A stretch of DNA of 64,000 bases from Delphinapterus leucas (taxonomy: Eukaryota; Chordata; Mammalia; Artiodactyla; Monodontidae), in contig NW_022098008.1 in the NCBI RefSeq assembly GCF_002288925.2, positions 852,149 through 916,148 of the forward strand, written 5' to 3'. Below the pieces are notes generated by a model. The model ran no database searches and was not told the origin of the DNA. It worked only from the letters and a program-made list of their open reading frames with translations. Of this stretch, positions 42,401 through 57,400 are shown in pieces. Both the position numbers and the translations under genes were made by a program. Numbering within the stretch: the stretch's first letter is position 1; each line of letters begins with the position of its first letter.

Positions 42401-45400
42401 ACAGGAAGGGGGACGGGGCTGGCTCAGGGCCGCCTGCAAAGCTTGTCGGGACCCCGGCCCTTCCCAGGTGCAGCCCCGGTGTGACTAAAGACCAGGGAGG
42501 TGACGGCCCACGCCCGTGGTTCTGGCTGTGAGGTAACGGGAGACCCGATGGGTTCTGCCCTTTTCCGCTGAACATGACGTGTCTCTGTTAACACAGATTA
42601 TAGGACACGCCATAAGAGTTTCTTTAGGATACATATTTAAAATATTTAATAGTTAATTTGTCTGAACACGAACAACAACAACAAAGAATTACACCTAACC
42701 TGTCAGGCCTGCGACTCTGTGGGTATTATTTTCTTATCTAGAGGCTGATCAAGGGTGCCACTCACTGCCCTGACTTCCCAAAAGCTGGGAGTTGAGAATC
42801 TCCCGCATCCCGGCAGCTCTGTGTCCGCATGTGGGATTCGGAGAAGGGGGGCCTGAGGGGAGCGGGCGCGTTTGGCTGGACTCCACTTCCGGCGCCTAAC
42901 ACTCTGAGGGCGCCTGGGCGGACTGAACGCCTGGCTGAGTTTAATTCACGTGTGCCGAGGTTAAACGCGTGACTTTGCTCAGTGTGTCTCACAGAATGCA
43001 CTCAAGCGGGGACGACGCATCCGTAGCGAGGAGATGGACTTTGCCTTAGAAACTAAGTCGCACCAGGGCAGCTGTGTGCACCTCCCCACAGGTGACACCG
43101 TCCGAGCACCCCTCCAGGCACTGCAGTGGCCGAACTCAGAGGCAGCCCCTGCCCGGGAGAAGAGAGGAGGGGAGGGAGGGGCTGGGACTGAGAGGAAGGG
43201 TGAAGGCACCTGGGGTCTGGGCTGAGGCTGCCAGGGCCTGAAACAAGCGGGAACTGCAGGGAAATAGGAGGTGAGAATATTCCTAGCTACACACACACTG
43301 TGGTACGAGGAGCGCGAGATTAAGCGCACAAATACCACACTTAGCTCGGCGGGACGGAGGTAGAACCTTAGTAACGCTGTCTGGGTAGATGGCACGTGTC
43401 GAGGACGCACCAGCCCAGGCCCCGCTGCCTGTCTCCAAGGGACGCACACGGACGCAGCCCCCACGGGGACTGCTGGCTAATGGGGACGTTTGCAATGTGC
43501 AGAATTAAGTGGCAATGAACCATCTTCCAAATGTTGAACAAGCAGAAATGTCCTCCAACAGAATCAGGAGACAATGCATGCAGCCAAGCACACGCTGGCC
43601 GACGCTCAGCCTAGGCTGGCTCCAACCGCCTCCCCGACGCCGCTGACTGGTTTTACAGCAAGGCCACGACACTGGCGGACAAGGACACTGGGTAACAAAT
43701 GCTCAGGGTGGCCAAGGGCACCGGGGCTTCCCGCAGACCCCGCCACCCCGCCGCGGAAGGGGCGCGCACTCACTCTGCCATCACGTGCCGCACGTTGCTG
43801 GCGTACAGAGTGGGGTCCTGCTTCTCCTCCTCCGACGGCGTGTACACGGGAAGGAACTGTGCATACAGAGACGCCGGTTACCTGCACGAGCACGAGACAC
43901 TGCCCTCGCCCCACCACCACCACCACGATGACAACCTGCTCCCGGACAAATCAAGATCTCTGTCAGAGCACCCTCCACTGGAATCGTCTCTGGAGTTGTC
44001 ACTGCTGCCCATGCACGCACACGTGTGTAAACTCACAACCCACCTTTCCTCAGCAGGAGCACCGCTCCTCCGACACAGAAGCCCGTGAGTCGTGCTTAAG
44101 ACTTCACACAGGGGCTTCGTCTTTGGAATCAAAAGAATCGCATGTGTGCTTCCACTTCTAAAGTCTCAGTTTTGTGTTGTGGGTAACACGACAAATTATT
44201 TCCACGTGAAAGACTATTATTAGCTTTTTGACAACTACTGCATTTGGAGAATATAATAAACTATCCCAGGAACGTGTGTCTCTGCGTGTTTTAAATAAGT
44301 ACGTCTCAAAGTCTGTGCCAATCCCCCATTGTAGAAAAGGAAAATGACCATCACTGAGCCCTTTTCTTTAGTATGGACATTCAAGAATACAGGGACATCC
44401 CCAAATCCTATCAATTCTCATCGTATAATTCTAGTCTCTCACTTACTGCTACCTTTTTAAAAACTTTGTAAGTTGCAACAGTTCCTCATATTAGCACTGG
44501 CGTCTTGTAGGAGTGACGCAAAGAAAGAATTTAGAGTGATTTCATAAAGCCATACAGTTTCTTTCCAACTCTTCAAATTACAAACCAGTCTGAAATAGAG
44601 CATCTTCCTTGGAGTCTCACCCCGCTGCTGCCTCTCGGCCACCAGCAAACGAGCCAGCCACCCCTGGACTCGGGCCATGGCCCTTCCAGCCCAGTCCTTT
44701 ATAATTAAGTGGCTTATGTTCTACTGAAGTGAAAAACCTGGCTGAAAGCCGGGCTCATTTGTAAATCCAGTATTACTCTGCAGTATTTATCAGAAGGTAG
44801 CAAATGAAATGCTTTAAGTTGTGTAAGACTCCTCTCTCATGTTCAGGTGTAGGACTAGCAGGTTAACTCCCCTTTGAAGAAAATAAACTCTATTCCTCAT
44901 CCACTCAATTAAATTTACAGGCTGCATGAATGTGACCATACTTATCTGAGTAGAGAGGACAGGTATTGTGACTTTGGAAATGGGCTGAATGCTGGGAGGC
45001 AGTCTACCTGGTCTGACCAAGTATTAAACAGGATAACAGTATGATAAGTTTAGCAGTTCGATATCAGCAGTGTCAGTACTGGGTAAAAGTATAAGCCAAA
45101 AGAATCAGTAATTGCAGGTATGCCAATCTTACGTGCCCTTAAGCTATGCTAACCATAATAAAAGAATGATGGGCTTAGCTTCCTGTTGATTTTTAAAATC
45201 CTATCTGAATGGATAAAAAGTCACGCAAGAGACACAAAGTTGATGCAAACCCCCTGGGAAGCACCTTTAAGGAGCCATGCGAAATGGAAAAAGTTCAAAG
45301 CAAGACAGATGACATATAACTTTGTATCTGTACAGACACCAACATGACATTGTATAATATTATATCTACAGAGACCCCTATATATCATTGTATCCATATA

Positions 45401-48400
45401 ACATTATATGTATAGAGACATCAAAATAACATCGTGTAACGCTGTATCTATAGAGACCACAATATAACATTATAACGATACAGGCAGAATAACATTGTAT
45501 AACACGGCATCTGTATAAACTCCCATACAACATTGTGTAACACTGTATCTATACAAACCTCAATTTCCACTTGATTGTGAAACTGACACAACGTGAGCCA
45601 CAGGATTTTCAACCTTAAAAATGAATGGATTTTACAGCACTGGTTAAAAGCTTCTCAATTCCTTTTAGTTAAACTACTAGCTCTGGAGCAAAGTCTCCAG
45701 ACCCCGCTCCCCTGCAGAGGGCACCGCCGAGCAGGCAATTCTCCTTCCGGAGGGGATGCGGAGCCTTCCTCAGCCTAAATCTGAACCTTAAACACACCAC
45801 TGAGTGACAAGGTTACTTTGATTAAACAGAAGTCTCCACTGAGCTTATTAAACACACGCACACCCGCCTGGCTGTGCCCTGTCTGTCCTCCCGTTCAGGA
45901 GGTCTCGTCTACCTGACCCCGGCCCCATCCTGGCTGTCCCAGGCCCTACATCATGCCATCCCCATGCCCAGGCCACCGGGACCCTGAAGGATCCCCTTCC
46001 CAGGCACTCCCCAGCTTCCGCCCACTCCGCCCTCCAGCCTCAGCAATGCCCCCCCCCCCCCGGCCGCCAGGTATCCCCCCCCCCCCCCCCCCCGCCACCC
46101 ACCACTTGGATGCGCCAGGGGCCTCGGAGGGCTCTGCGTGGCCTCACCACCCGGCCCTCCGCCTCTGAACGCCAGCCCACATGCCGGCGCCTGGACCCCC
46201 GTACGCCCCCAGCGGCCGCGCGCGAGGAGGCCCCACGCTCCCCTCTCCTCTCCGGGCTGACCATGTGCAGCTGATCGCCGAGCTGACAGACACAGGCGGG
46301 AAGAGAAGTTCTCAGTTACCTTCCCGCCAGGGCCGAGGACAATTGACTTCAGCCCTGGAATCCAGGAGTGGGAAGAAGGCCAGCCTCGTGCAGCTAGCCT
46401 CCCTGGGCCGAACCAAACTGCTGCCCAGCAGCAGTGGCCCTGCGCTCCGTTTCTGCCTTTGCTAAAGCAAGCAGAACGGCGGTCACTGGAGCGGGCCTGC
46501 TTTCCTGGGAGGACAGGACAAACAAGACAGTGCGGGGTCTGACTTACGCTCCAGGGCCTTGCCACGTCCAGGTGATGGTGTCCTGGGGGCAGAAAAGGAG
46601 CGATGAGTCAGGAAGGAAGCCCCTCCTCCTTGCCCGCTGGCCTCGCCCCGCCCTCACCCTCGCCCTGGCCGCCTGGGACCCCAGAGGCGCTGTCTTCCCT
46701 ACCAGCCGCATCCCCTCTGGGGCAGGGGAGAAGGGGGAGCCCACCACCGCAGGTCCCCCCAGACTCGCTCACCTCTCCTCCCACGGCCCCGGGGTCACCC
46801 ATCCCAGCATCCGCCCAAGACCCCGTCCTGCCCCGCTTCTGCCTCCGCCTTCTCCGGGCGCCCGGGGCAACTTCAGTCCACGCCCGGACCTGCTCTGTGC
46901 TCTGCAGGCCCCGCCCTACCCATCACCACCACCTAGCCAGGTGATGCTGTTGGCAGCCCCGTTCCAGCTCCACACCCACTTGAGCCCCCAGGATCCCCGC
47001 CTGGACGCTTGGTCAGAGACGCGACCCCGACGGTCAGCCCCGGACAGGGGCAGGGAGCGCAGAACAAAGCCACAGGGCCGCATCTCCCCCACCCCGTGCC
47101 TGCCCGGGGTCCCACGGGAACATTTCAGATGCCCTCCATCCTCAGCCACCTAGGTGAGGACCGTGGGTGACACACGTCCCGCTTCTACCCTGACACCGGT
47201 CACCCACCAGGGCTTCCTTCTCTCGCAGGCCTGACACCCACCCGCACCCTTATGGCTCCTGGAAACCCACCTGCCACGGGGCATCCCCCACGCAGTCCCC
47301 AGCCCAGCCCCCCCCACGCAGGTCTGTGCTCAAACCTTAGCCAGCCGAAGAGCACGTGACACAGACCGTGAGCGCAAGGCGGGGGTCACCGTTCCCCGAA
47401 GAGCCCAGCGCCGTGCTTCCAATACGCAGATGCAGCAGACTTAAAAAGGGGAAAATCTAGAATCCTACACACTGGTGATGGAGCCTCATTCTCAGAAGCT
47501 GGCTAGCGAACGCACCTCGTCAGAGCTGTAGGAACAGCTGCGTCTGCTGGCCCGTGCGGCTGCCACTTCTGACTGGTGCTCACACACCGGCCCTGTCCAC
47601 ACCCATGGGCACACGGTCAGTGCACTGACCTTGACCCCAGGGCCCTGGCCCGGAAGAGGGAAGGCTGAAAGCCCCTGGTGCTCACAGATGTCACACGGGG
47701 GTTACAGGCAGGGCGGCCCAGGAGGAGTGCCCACAGGCACCAGAACCTCGTCCGGGCCCCCCACCCTGCGAGCTGAGCTGGGGCCCGTCAAGATTACCTT
47801 TCTGCACCTGGCAGAGGGACCATGGGGGCACTTAGCCTCTTTCCCTCCTGCTTGCCAGCCTCTGGGAATTAAATATTCTCAGTTTTCAAGTGTCCCAGAG
47901 TGCGAGCTGGGAGGCAAGAGCCACTGAGGACCCGGGGGTCTCACACCTACATGTCAGGCTCGAGGAAGGGCCAGGGCTTTGTGATCCATGAAAGCGGGAC
48001 TTGTGAGCTAGTGCTGGGGAATGTTCCAGAGTGCCAGGGTAGATGGAGACAATGTCCTGAGATACCAGGCAATTCTCAGGCCCAGGAAATTCGCTGGACA
48101 TTCGTGCCAGGAAAACACACTCACCAGTTTGTTTGGGTACCGCAAAACCACTGGCTGGACGGGAACTCCTGGGATAAACGCACCTGCAGAGGGAGAAAGG
48201 GACACCTCTTATCTCCCTGGCAGCAAGTCCCCTGCCCATACTTCCCGTGTGGGTCTCAGAACAAAGTGGGCTTCTCTGACAGGCCTTCCCGGTCAGCGGT
48301 CATTCAGTGCTGGGCAGGTTACCTCAACATCTGTGCCAGCTGTGGACACTCAGAGAAAACCCCAGGGTCACAGGAAACAGGCGCAAGGGCATCTCCTGGC

Positions 48401-51400
48401 TGAGGCACTTCGGTGGGAGTGAGGGTCTCCCCTGCCTTCTCAGGGCAGAAAAGAAATAATTAAGAAAACTACTTACCAGGCTTGAAGGTAATTAGGCAGG
48501 TCCTGTTGGTACAAGTGCCTTCTGGGAAAATCATTATCTTGAAATGGAAAAAAAAAAAATCAGCATCAAAGGGACAGTTCTGAGTTCACAGGGGCCAATT
48601 TCACAACCTATTTCCTCCAGTCCTGATGTGACTTAGGTACTTTATATTCAGTTGAAAAAGTTAAGATGCATATAGAAGCCTTCAGTAATTTCCCTTCTAA
48701 CTGCTGGTTTGACTAAAACCTGGAAGCAACGCAGGTACGCGAACAGCACGTGCCTCCTTGGGTGGTGGGATATGTGAACAGGTGGCCTTAGCGCCCACCT
48801 GCAGCTGCTGTGCGGACGAGATCCCCCTGCCTGGAGCCGGCAGCCACGAGCACAAGGCAGGACGAAGGTGCAGGGATGGAGAGCCCGTGGCTGAGTACGG
48901 GGCCTGGGGTGGGGTCGGGGAGAGGCTGGGGCTGGGCCAGCGGCACAAACACCCACAGCATCAGTGGCGGAGTAACGCCTTCCTCGCCAGGACCTCCAGT
49001 CACTCCAACTCCTACTGACTTGCAGCAACATAACGTAAGCTAACTTTCCCCTGCGTGGTGGAAAATACAGCCCGCGAGGCTGCTTTCAATCCTGAGCCCC
49101 AGAGAAAGATCATCTCCAAGGGGCACCGAGTCAGCGTGGGACCGGCCCCAGCACGCCTGCGGGTCAGGCAGGTGAGCTGAATGGCGGAGGGGCTCAACCT
49201 ATTCTTGTGTGGATGGCAGCTGGAGGCCCCGGAAGCACAGCCCCCAAAGGGCTGCCCGTCCTCGGGCATGGGTGCCACAGCAAGGCCTTCAGTGTCTTCT
49301 GAGCGGCCAGAACCCAGAGTCCTGTGGGACTTCCAGCTTCTCAAGGTCGGCTCGAGTGAAAAGAAAAACTACACATACACAGCATAGGTCAAACGCACCC
49401 ACAGCTAACACTGGCCGAGGCCCCCGCTGCCCGGCCCGGGGCAGCCTTCCCGATGCCCCGAGGGAACCAGACACACGCCAGACAGGCAAGCCCGGAACTT
49501 TTAGAAGCAATGGGGTACACCTTGCAGCCTAAGGCAGTATTCAGACATGAGACCATGCTGACCCCAGGGTCAGGGCAGCCGGCTCTTTCCGACACAGAAC
49601 TTAAAAGACGATTTGGGAACTTGAGATGCACGTGAGAATTGTTTCCCCCTATTTCTTTTATTTTTAAAACGCCAGAACCCAAACTGCCTGATAGTCGGCA
49701 CATTCTTGGATTTGCACTGATCGAAAATAAAACGCAACGCAAGGAACCCAGCCTCCGGGGAAAGCAAGCTCTGGCCCTCGTGTTCCCCTCTCCCCTCCAA
49801 TCCCTAAGGTCGCCTCTAGGAAGGACCGCTGAGAACGCAAGCAGCGCTGCACACCTGCGGCCACTTCCCGCTGGACTGCGCCCTCCTCTTGATCACTTCC
49901 ACCGTCTTCCTGCGAGAATCCTGGTCCATCCGGGACACGAACACCGGCCGGATGTACTTTATCAGAGCTGAAAGAGAGGGGGGCGGTGCTCGCGTTGCGG
50001 TGGCTGCTCACAGCGCCCGGTGAGAGGTGAGCCCCCCAGAGGTGCCCCGAGGGCTGTGCCGTGGCGCGGGCAGGCAGCCAGCCAGCCAGCGCGGACCACG
50101 AGGGATCGGGAGCGGGGGGCACTGAGGCTTCAGTGGACTTAGAGGATGGCCAGAAGCCCTGCAAACTGCGGGACCCACAGTGACAACTCCAAGCGTTCTC
50201 AGATGACAAATCAGGAGAAAGAGACAGATGGGTCTGACCCCATGGGGAGTGGAGAGCCTTTGGTCACCCGTGTCACTGGTGGGGGGCTGGGGGGGGGAAG
50301 TGGGGAGGCCCCAGAGCCAGAAGGGCCTGGGGCACGTGGCTCGGACCCCACCAGCCTCGCTGCGGGCTGAACTGTGTCCCTCAGAGAGACAGGCTGACGT
50401 CCTAGCCCAGGTGCCTGGGACTGACTTCGTTTGGAAACAGGGTCTCTGCAGATACAGTCAAGTTCAGATGAGGTCACACTGCACTGGGGTGGGCCCTGAT
50501 CAGTGACTGGTGTCCCCGTAAGGAGGAGAGAGGGAGAGATCGCCACGTGATGACAGAGGCAAGGACGGGGTGATGTGGCCATGGCCGGGGGAGGCCCAGG
50601 AGAGCCGGGACCACTGGAGACCGGAGGGCGGCCTGGGATGGACTCTCCCTTGGGACCAACCTGCCGACACCTGGATTTTGGACGTCTGGCCCCCGGAGCA
50701 GTGAGAGAACACACATTGCTTCAGTTTTGAGCTCTGTGGCCTGTGTTGCCTTGTCACGGCTGCCCCAGGACACTCACTCAGACCCCGTTCCAGCACCACA
50801 CGCACGGCCCCCAGCACGCGTGTGAGGTCAGGGTTCCCTGACCGAAGCTGATGGTGACACCCAGCACACTGGTCCTCTCGAACGAGGATGTAAAGGTGGG
50901 AAGATACTTCTTAGAAAACTTTGAACTGACGGCAGGCAGAGGCCGTGCCAGTTGGTCACCCTCCTGGGCCGGTGAGGCCACGTCCCCACCTGCTCTGCCC
51001 CAGGGCCACACCTCGCTGGTACCAAGATGAGCTCTGAGCTTCTTTTCTGAGCATTTCTGTTACTTGTAAAGAGTAATATTTCATGACTTACGTCTTGGAG
51101 GTCTTCCAAAAAGCAAAGAAAAACCATTTTAAAAAAGAATAAAATTCTATCTAGTTGGGTCCATGGCACTCACAAAATCTAAGGGATCTCAGTGATAGTT
51201 TTTCCCATGTCTTGAAACATTTTGCTTCTTCACCAAATTGGAACTCTTTTATCCTTTCGCACCAATTACTCCTGATGCTGCTAAAAAATGACCACGAGAA
51301 GGAAAGGGAGGTTCGGTGGAATCACCCAGAAGGATGGGGCGCAGGGAAACAGGTGAGCCCAGCGACCGTCCTGGCCGAGCACAGCACCGCTCCCCAGGGG

Positions 51401-54400
51401 GCGAGGGGGAAGGAGGCCTGCTCACCTGGCGGGGGGTGGGTTTTACTGGTCAGAGCTACTCTGTCCACACGGCAAAGAGAAGAAAGCGGATGAAGAGGCT
51501 TTTCCCAATTCCTGGACGGACGCGAGGCCCAAGGCACGGAACCCGGAGGGCTCTCTGGACTCAGGACGGCAGGGGTCCCCGACTGCGCGTGTCCGTGGGG
51601 ACCCCACCCGAGTCCCACCCGAGAACTGCATGCTTCTGAGGACAGAAGGGAAATGCAGTCTCTGTCCCGCGAGCCCCGAGCCCGGACAACAAGGGCCCGA
51701 TGCCTGCTTCGCTGAAAGGCCGCGGGTGGCTCTGTGGTCAAGACATTTGAAGCGGTGGGTAAATGCATGGGACGGGCAGGAAGGAGCCTCCCCTGGAGCC
51801 TCCGGAGGGAGCGGGGCCCTGGGGCACCTTGATGGCAGGCTTCTGGTCCCGGAGCTGGGAGAGGACGAATTCCTGTGATTTTAAGCCCTCAGCTTTGGTG
51901 ACGGGTTACGAGGTCTCAGGACGCTCGTACACCTGGATTTATGGTACAGAAACTAACTCAATGGGACAGTTACTGAGTTGTCCCCAACTTCTAGAGCTTC
52001 TGTGTGATGAGGGTGACACGTTCTTGTTAGAACTTCAAGGAGCACTTCAACACCTTATAGCCAAGGGCACTTGCGTGTTAATAAAAAATGAAAATCACAA
52101 CAATATCACAGAAGAAATCACAGCAAAGAAAACAGGGATGCAAGGCCCAGTGCCTATTTCACGTGGGTATGAGCTGTGTGGGCGTGGCTGTGCTGTCACC
52201 GTGACCCGGACTGGCCGGCACTGGGGGTTCACTCCCAGCAGGACGGGGGCTCACTCACTTCCCCATATCGGGATGTCCCTGCTCTCCGCCTTCATCACGA
52301 TGGAGGACATCGTCATGGTGACGGGGATGGCATCGAAGTAGGAGGAGTGCGGTGCCAGGGTGAGGATGGCGGCCTCGGCGGGCAGCGCCTGCCGCCCCTT
52401 CACGGCCACGCGGTGGAAGCCGCCGGCAAACCACATGGTGCGCATGATGGCCTTGAGCAGGACGTCCACGACCCTGCAACAGAAGCACAGCTGTCAGACC
52501 CAGGCCTGGCGGGGGACGCAGCCCCATTGCCCACACCCCATCGGGGACTGTGCCAATCCCAGAAGACCTGCCGCCACTGTCACTGAAACATCCGAGGAGG
52601 GAAGGGAAGGCGGCTGTGCTTTCTTCCCTCCGACTGTGCACATGGGCAGCAGAACGCTGTCACATCCTTTCACTCAAGAAAACGGAAGCTGTCTCAGCCC
52701 CGTTACAGGGACAGCAGCATGTGAGAAGGGAGGCCCACAGGACAAAACGAGAGACACAGACACGTCGGGTGATCTCTCAGCATCCTAAGGATATAAGTTT
52801 TAAATGAAAAGAAATCGTCAGCACCTAAAATGCACGCTGAAATGTGGAGAGGCAGCAGAGCTGAGGTCAGGAGCAGAGATGTGCTGGGTAAACCTCACCC
52901 TCGCCTCCCACAGGTGGCCTCAGGCTCCGGGATGCAGCTGTTACCTTCCGGAAACCAGCCTTTTCTGGATGAAATTAGATGGACAATAAATTTGGAAAAC
53001 CGAGTAAAAATCAGGCTAGATTAACTGAATTTGCTTCTTATTTATTCTTTTTTAAACATATGAGAACGTAAGCATGTAAATCTGCACATTCCCTTTCATA
53101 GGAATCTCTGACACTACAAACCAGATCACTGTTCACGCCACTGAAACCACGGTGGGCGACGGCCTGGCGGGCAAGTGACTGCAGGCCACGCACCCGAGTC
53201 CTTGGGAGAAGGGCCATCTTCAGGAGGACCCGTGTCTCGCTGTGCCGCTGTGCTGCGTGGGTGATCAAATTGGGTAAAAGTCACTGCATGGAAGCACAGG
53301 GGCCTAAACCCTTATTGGATTGATTTCCCAAGGGGCTTAACAACCCTCTCAAGAGAATTCCCAAGATAAGCCCTGACAGATCTGAAGCTGCACCGCGTCT
53401 GCAAGGAGCCACCTGGAAACGACCTCCTCCGACCACGGGCAGGTCCTGCACAGTCAGTCACCCACGCAATGCGGGGGCCACGCTGGGCGCTGCGTCTAGA
53501 GCTAGATGACTACAAAGCACACACTTCCAGTCGCTTGTTCTACTGCACATTTTTAAATACACTTCTCTGCATGCATGTTATTTTTCACAATAAAGTCATT
53601 TACAAAAATAAAAGCCAATGGATGTCAGTTGATGCACAAGGAGAAAGAAACAAGACTGCGGGGGAGGCTGCAGTGGGAGCGCAGCCAGTCCCAGGAAGGC
53701 AGGTCCAGGAGGAGAGCTGGTGAAAAGGGGGGTCAGATCTCAGCCCCTCCATCGGAGACACACCCACCACCTCTCGGGTCCAAAGGTCAAACAGTGACAG
53801 TGATGTACTGGGACAGGAAAAACCAAATCTGATAATTCTCTAAGGTCTTGGAGGAATTCTGTCCCCAAGCTGCCTGTGGGGAAGAGATGCCTATGGGTGT
53901 GGGTACCGGCCTCAGAGCAGAGCCCTGGCCACTGCCCAGTGCAGGGCCAGTACCACGGTCCCAAGGCAAGGGCACCAGTGACACCGGAGATGCCAGAGCT
54001 TCTCCAGGGGAAGGGAATCGGGAGACAGATCTACGTGCTCAAGGGCAGGGACCTGCACCCCGACTCCATCTGTCATTCATCACACAGGTGGACACCTCAG
54101 ACTTGGACGTGTGCGCAGAACCACCTACATGATGGATAAGAGGAGTATGACCCTGAGGAGACCTGAGGGCAGACATCGGAAGAGACGTGTAAAAATCCAC
54201 ACGCATCAGGACATTACAGTGCCAGAAGAGAGGGATGCTCTGAAAAGGTCCAGAGGACAAGAAAAAGAAAATACTCTTGGAAATCAAAAGTCTCATGCAG
54301 AAATACCGGTTCCCTAGGAAGGCTCAAAAACGTGGAGAAGGGGACCTCCCAGAACATGCAGGAAAAAGAAAAGGACAGAACTATAAGATATAAAGAAAAT

Positions 54401-57400
54401 AGTTTCTCAGAGTTGAAGAAAGACCCAGATCTTCACCACCATCTCAAGGTGCTGAGCAGAATGAATTTTATGAAAAAGACTCATATTATTTCCTTTGAGA
54501 AGTTTTCAAATTTCCAACGACAAAGACTTTAAAACCTCTCAGAGAGGAACAAACGGGTTTCTAGCATCAAAGCTGCAGGTGTCAGCAGCGCATCTCCAAA
54601 GCTCTGTGGACACACGACGTGAAACCTGCAATTCTATACCCAGTCAAACTACCCACCAACACAGAGGAGAGAATAAAGACATTTCCAGACACAAGATGTG
54701 AATGAGTTCCTCCTGCACATCTTCCTTCTGAGAACCCAATACTCCAGAAAATCTTGGAACAAAGACAAAGAAAACAGGCCCAGGAAATGCAGATCATGCC
54801 TGAGAGCGCAGCAGAAGAGAAACACACGCCACGCAGCGGTCAGGGTCCCGGACTCTCTGGGAGGAGAATGAATCCCAGGCAGCGGCCGCAGGACTCTGGG
54901 GGTGGAGAACTTTGAGGCTACACTCAGGGCTCATTATTCCCTTGGTTAACAGAAAAAATAAAATCGGAAATTCTGTGAAATGGAAAACACAATACAAGAA
55001 GTAAAGTTCAGACTCTACTTCACAAAGCAGGCAGATGTGCAGGTGACTTTGAAAAACCGTGTGAGAGAGAAGCACATGGTGATGCTGCCCACCACCATCA
55101 CCCACCGCGGGGCCCCGCGTGTGCAGAGGTGCAGGCCACCCGGTGCCCCTCGGGGTTGGGGTCCGACCCCGACAGGCCCAGAGCTCATGGCTCCTTCCCC
55201 AGGGTGACAGAGGCAACGGGAGAAAAGCCACACACACGTGCGGAGGGCGTCTGCGTGGCGCTGGGAGGAGGGACTGCAGGCCTGCCCTCGGCCACCCACC
55301 CTTCCCCACCACTTTGCTGTAACCACCAACTCGCGTTACTCCAACGAAAGTGAGAAACGCCACCAGCATACACGTGGCGACTCAGAGTCGTCACGGAGAT
55401 GACCCAGGGATGGACGTCCCCACACGGGGCACTCAGGAAAGGGCATCGTCTGCGATGGACCGACTCATGTCACCCCACATTCCTATGCTGAAGCCCTGAC
55501 CCCCAACATGACTGTATCTGGAGCTTCCCCAGTGAGGTCCCGGGGTGGGACTCTGATCCAGGGGACCGGTGTCCTTACAGGAGAGGAAGAGGTCTCGCCT
55601 GCGAGGACGCGGCGTCTGCAGGTGGACGGAGGTCCCGCCACGAGCCGTGGCTGCTGACCCTGACCTCCCACTTCAGCCTCTAAAACCGTGAGAAACGAAT
55701 CCTGCTGTCTGAGCCCCGCCGTGGTACCCGGTTGTGACGGCTGAGCTGACCCTCCTGAACCCTGAGTCGGCCAAGGGCCAGGGCCTGCAGGACTGGTCGG
55801 CAGTGTCTCCTGCCCTGCCTGGTTGGGTTCTGTAAGAAGATAAATACTATAGTTTTTACAACACTCTGTGTTTTGGAACACAGAGTCTTATGCGCAATTG
55901 TGTCGTTCCTCCTTTCGTTGAAAACCCAAGATTTTATTTTAGGAAGGTCTGACTGACGTTAACTTATATTCAGCAAAAATCCTCCCTGATCAAAACAAAA
56001 ATCTGCTCAAAACCGCACAGCTGTGCCTGGCGTGAACCAGCCCACCGCCACAGCTGATGGCGTGACGTCCTCTACTCTGAGTCCTGTTACTTTAAACTTG
56101 TTTCCTCCTAACTCCCCGTGCCCCAGACTCAGGACCTTCTGTCACTGTGTTTCCTTTGAGGAGCTCGGGGCCGGGTGTTTGTTCTTGTTTCCATGGAGCC
56201 CAGGGCTGTGCACCGAGTTCCCGAGAAACACTGCTGTGTGGAGACCCCGTGGGCTGCAGGGGGTGGGAATTCAATGTGGGCGGCATGTGCAGCTGGGGTA
56301 CATGCCAGTGCACATATAAACACACACATATGCGCACACACACTTATGCACACACTCACACGTACACAAACACACACGCATATACATACACACATATACA
56401 CACAGACACGCCCATATACACATATACTCAGGACGATGCTCAGGCTCCGCGTACCTGAGCACCCAGAGCTCCCGTGAACCTTAACCCCACATCTCCCCAC
56501 GTGGGGCACATCAGGTGTGCACGTCACACACACACGCACACACACACGGTGCCTCTGTGAAGCGAGCGGGCTGTCGGAACTAAAGTTGGCTGTGGCCCAT
56601 TTATCACCCGATGAGACCAAGTACATTATTGCAGACAAGAAAAGCTACAGGGAGTCAAAACAGGGAAATGGAAACAGCCCAGAGTCACCTGTTTTGAAAA
56701 GACAGACGCCGAGGTTGTGCAAGGTTTCCTCCTTCGTGGGAGAGGACGGCGGGGAGGCAGGGGAGCCCAGCCCCAGAACAGAGCGGGGGGAACAGGGAAT
56801 TAAGACGCTTTTGATCAAATCATTCGTAATTTGTAAAAAACTACAAAATCTCTGCTTTCTAGCTCTGGGTTCTCAACCAAGTGAAAACTGAAATTCTGAT
56901 TCCTATTTGGTCTGGATTTATTTTGCTTGATTATATATTTGACACCATATTTTACAGTTAAAACATTAAAAAAACCCCCAAATCTCAAGGTAAAGCACGA
57001 TTTCCAAAGAGATTAGAAAACCCAGCTGTCTATGCACTCGTTCACTCTTTCATTCATTCATTCACTGACCCATTCATTCATTCATTTGGGAGAGACTTTC
57101 CTGTCCCTCAGGCCAGGCTCTGTGCTGGGGGCACACCCACGGAGACAGCCATGTCTACCTTCTGGTTTCTAGGGAGGGGGAGAGACCATGGTTCACTTGA
57201 AACTGGGGATGGTCTGAGGACGTGAAATATTACCACGAGGAGGGTGAGGGGTCCCCAGGCGCCATGCTCATGTAAGGCTCAGAAAACCCTTGAACCTTAA
57301 CTGGCCGTCTCTGCCCTGCATGTAACTGCTGCTCTGACCACGGCACGTGGGCAGTGGGGAACCAAGGTCCAGGATGGGCGCCCGTTTCCACAGCCTCTCA

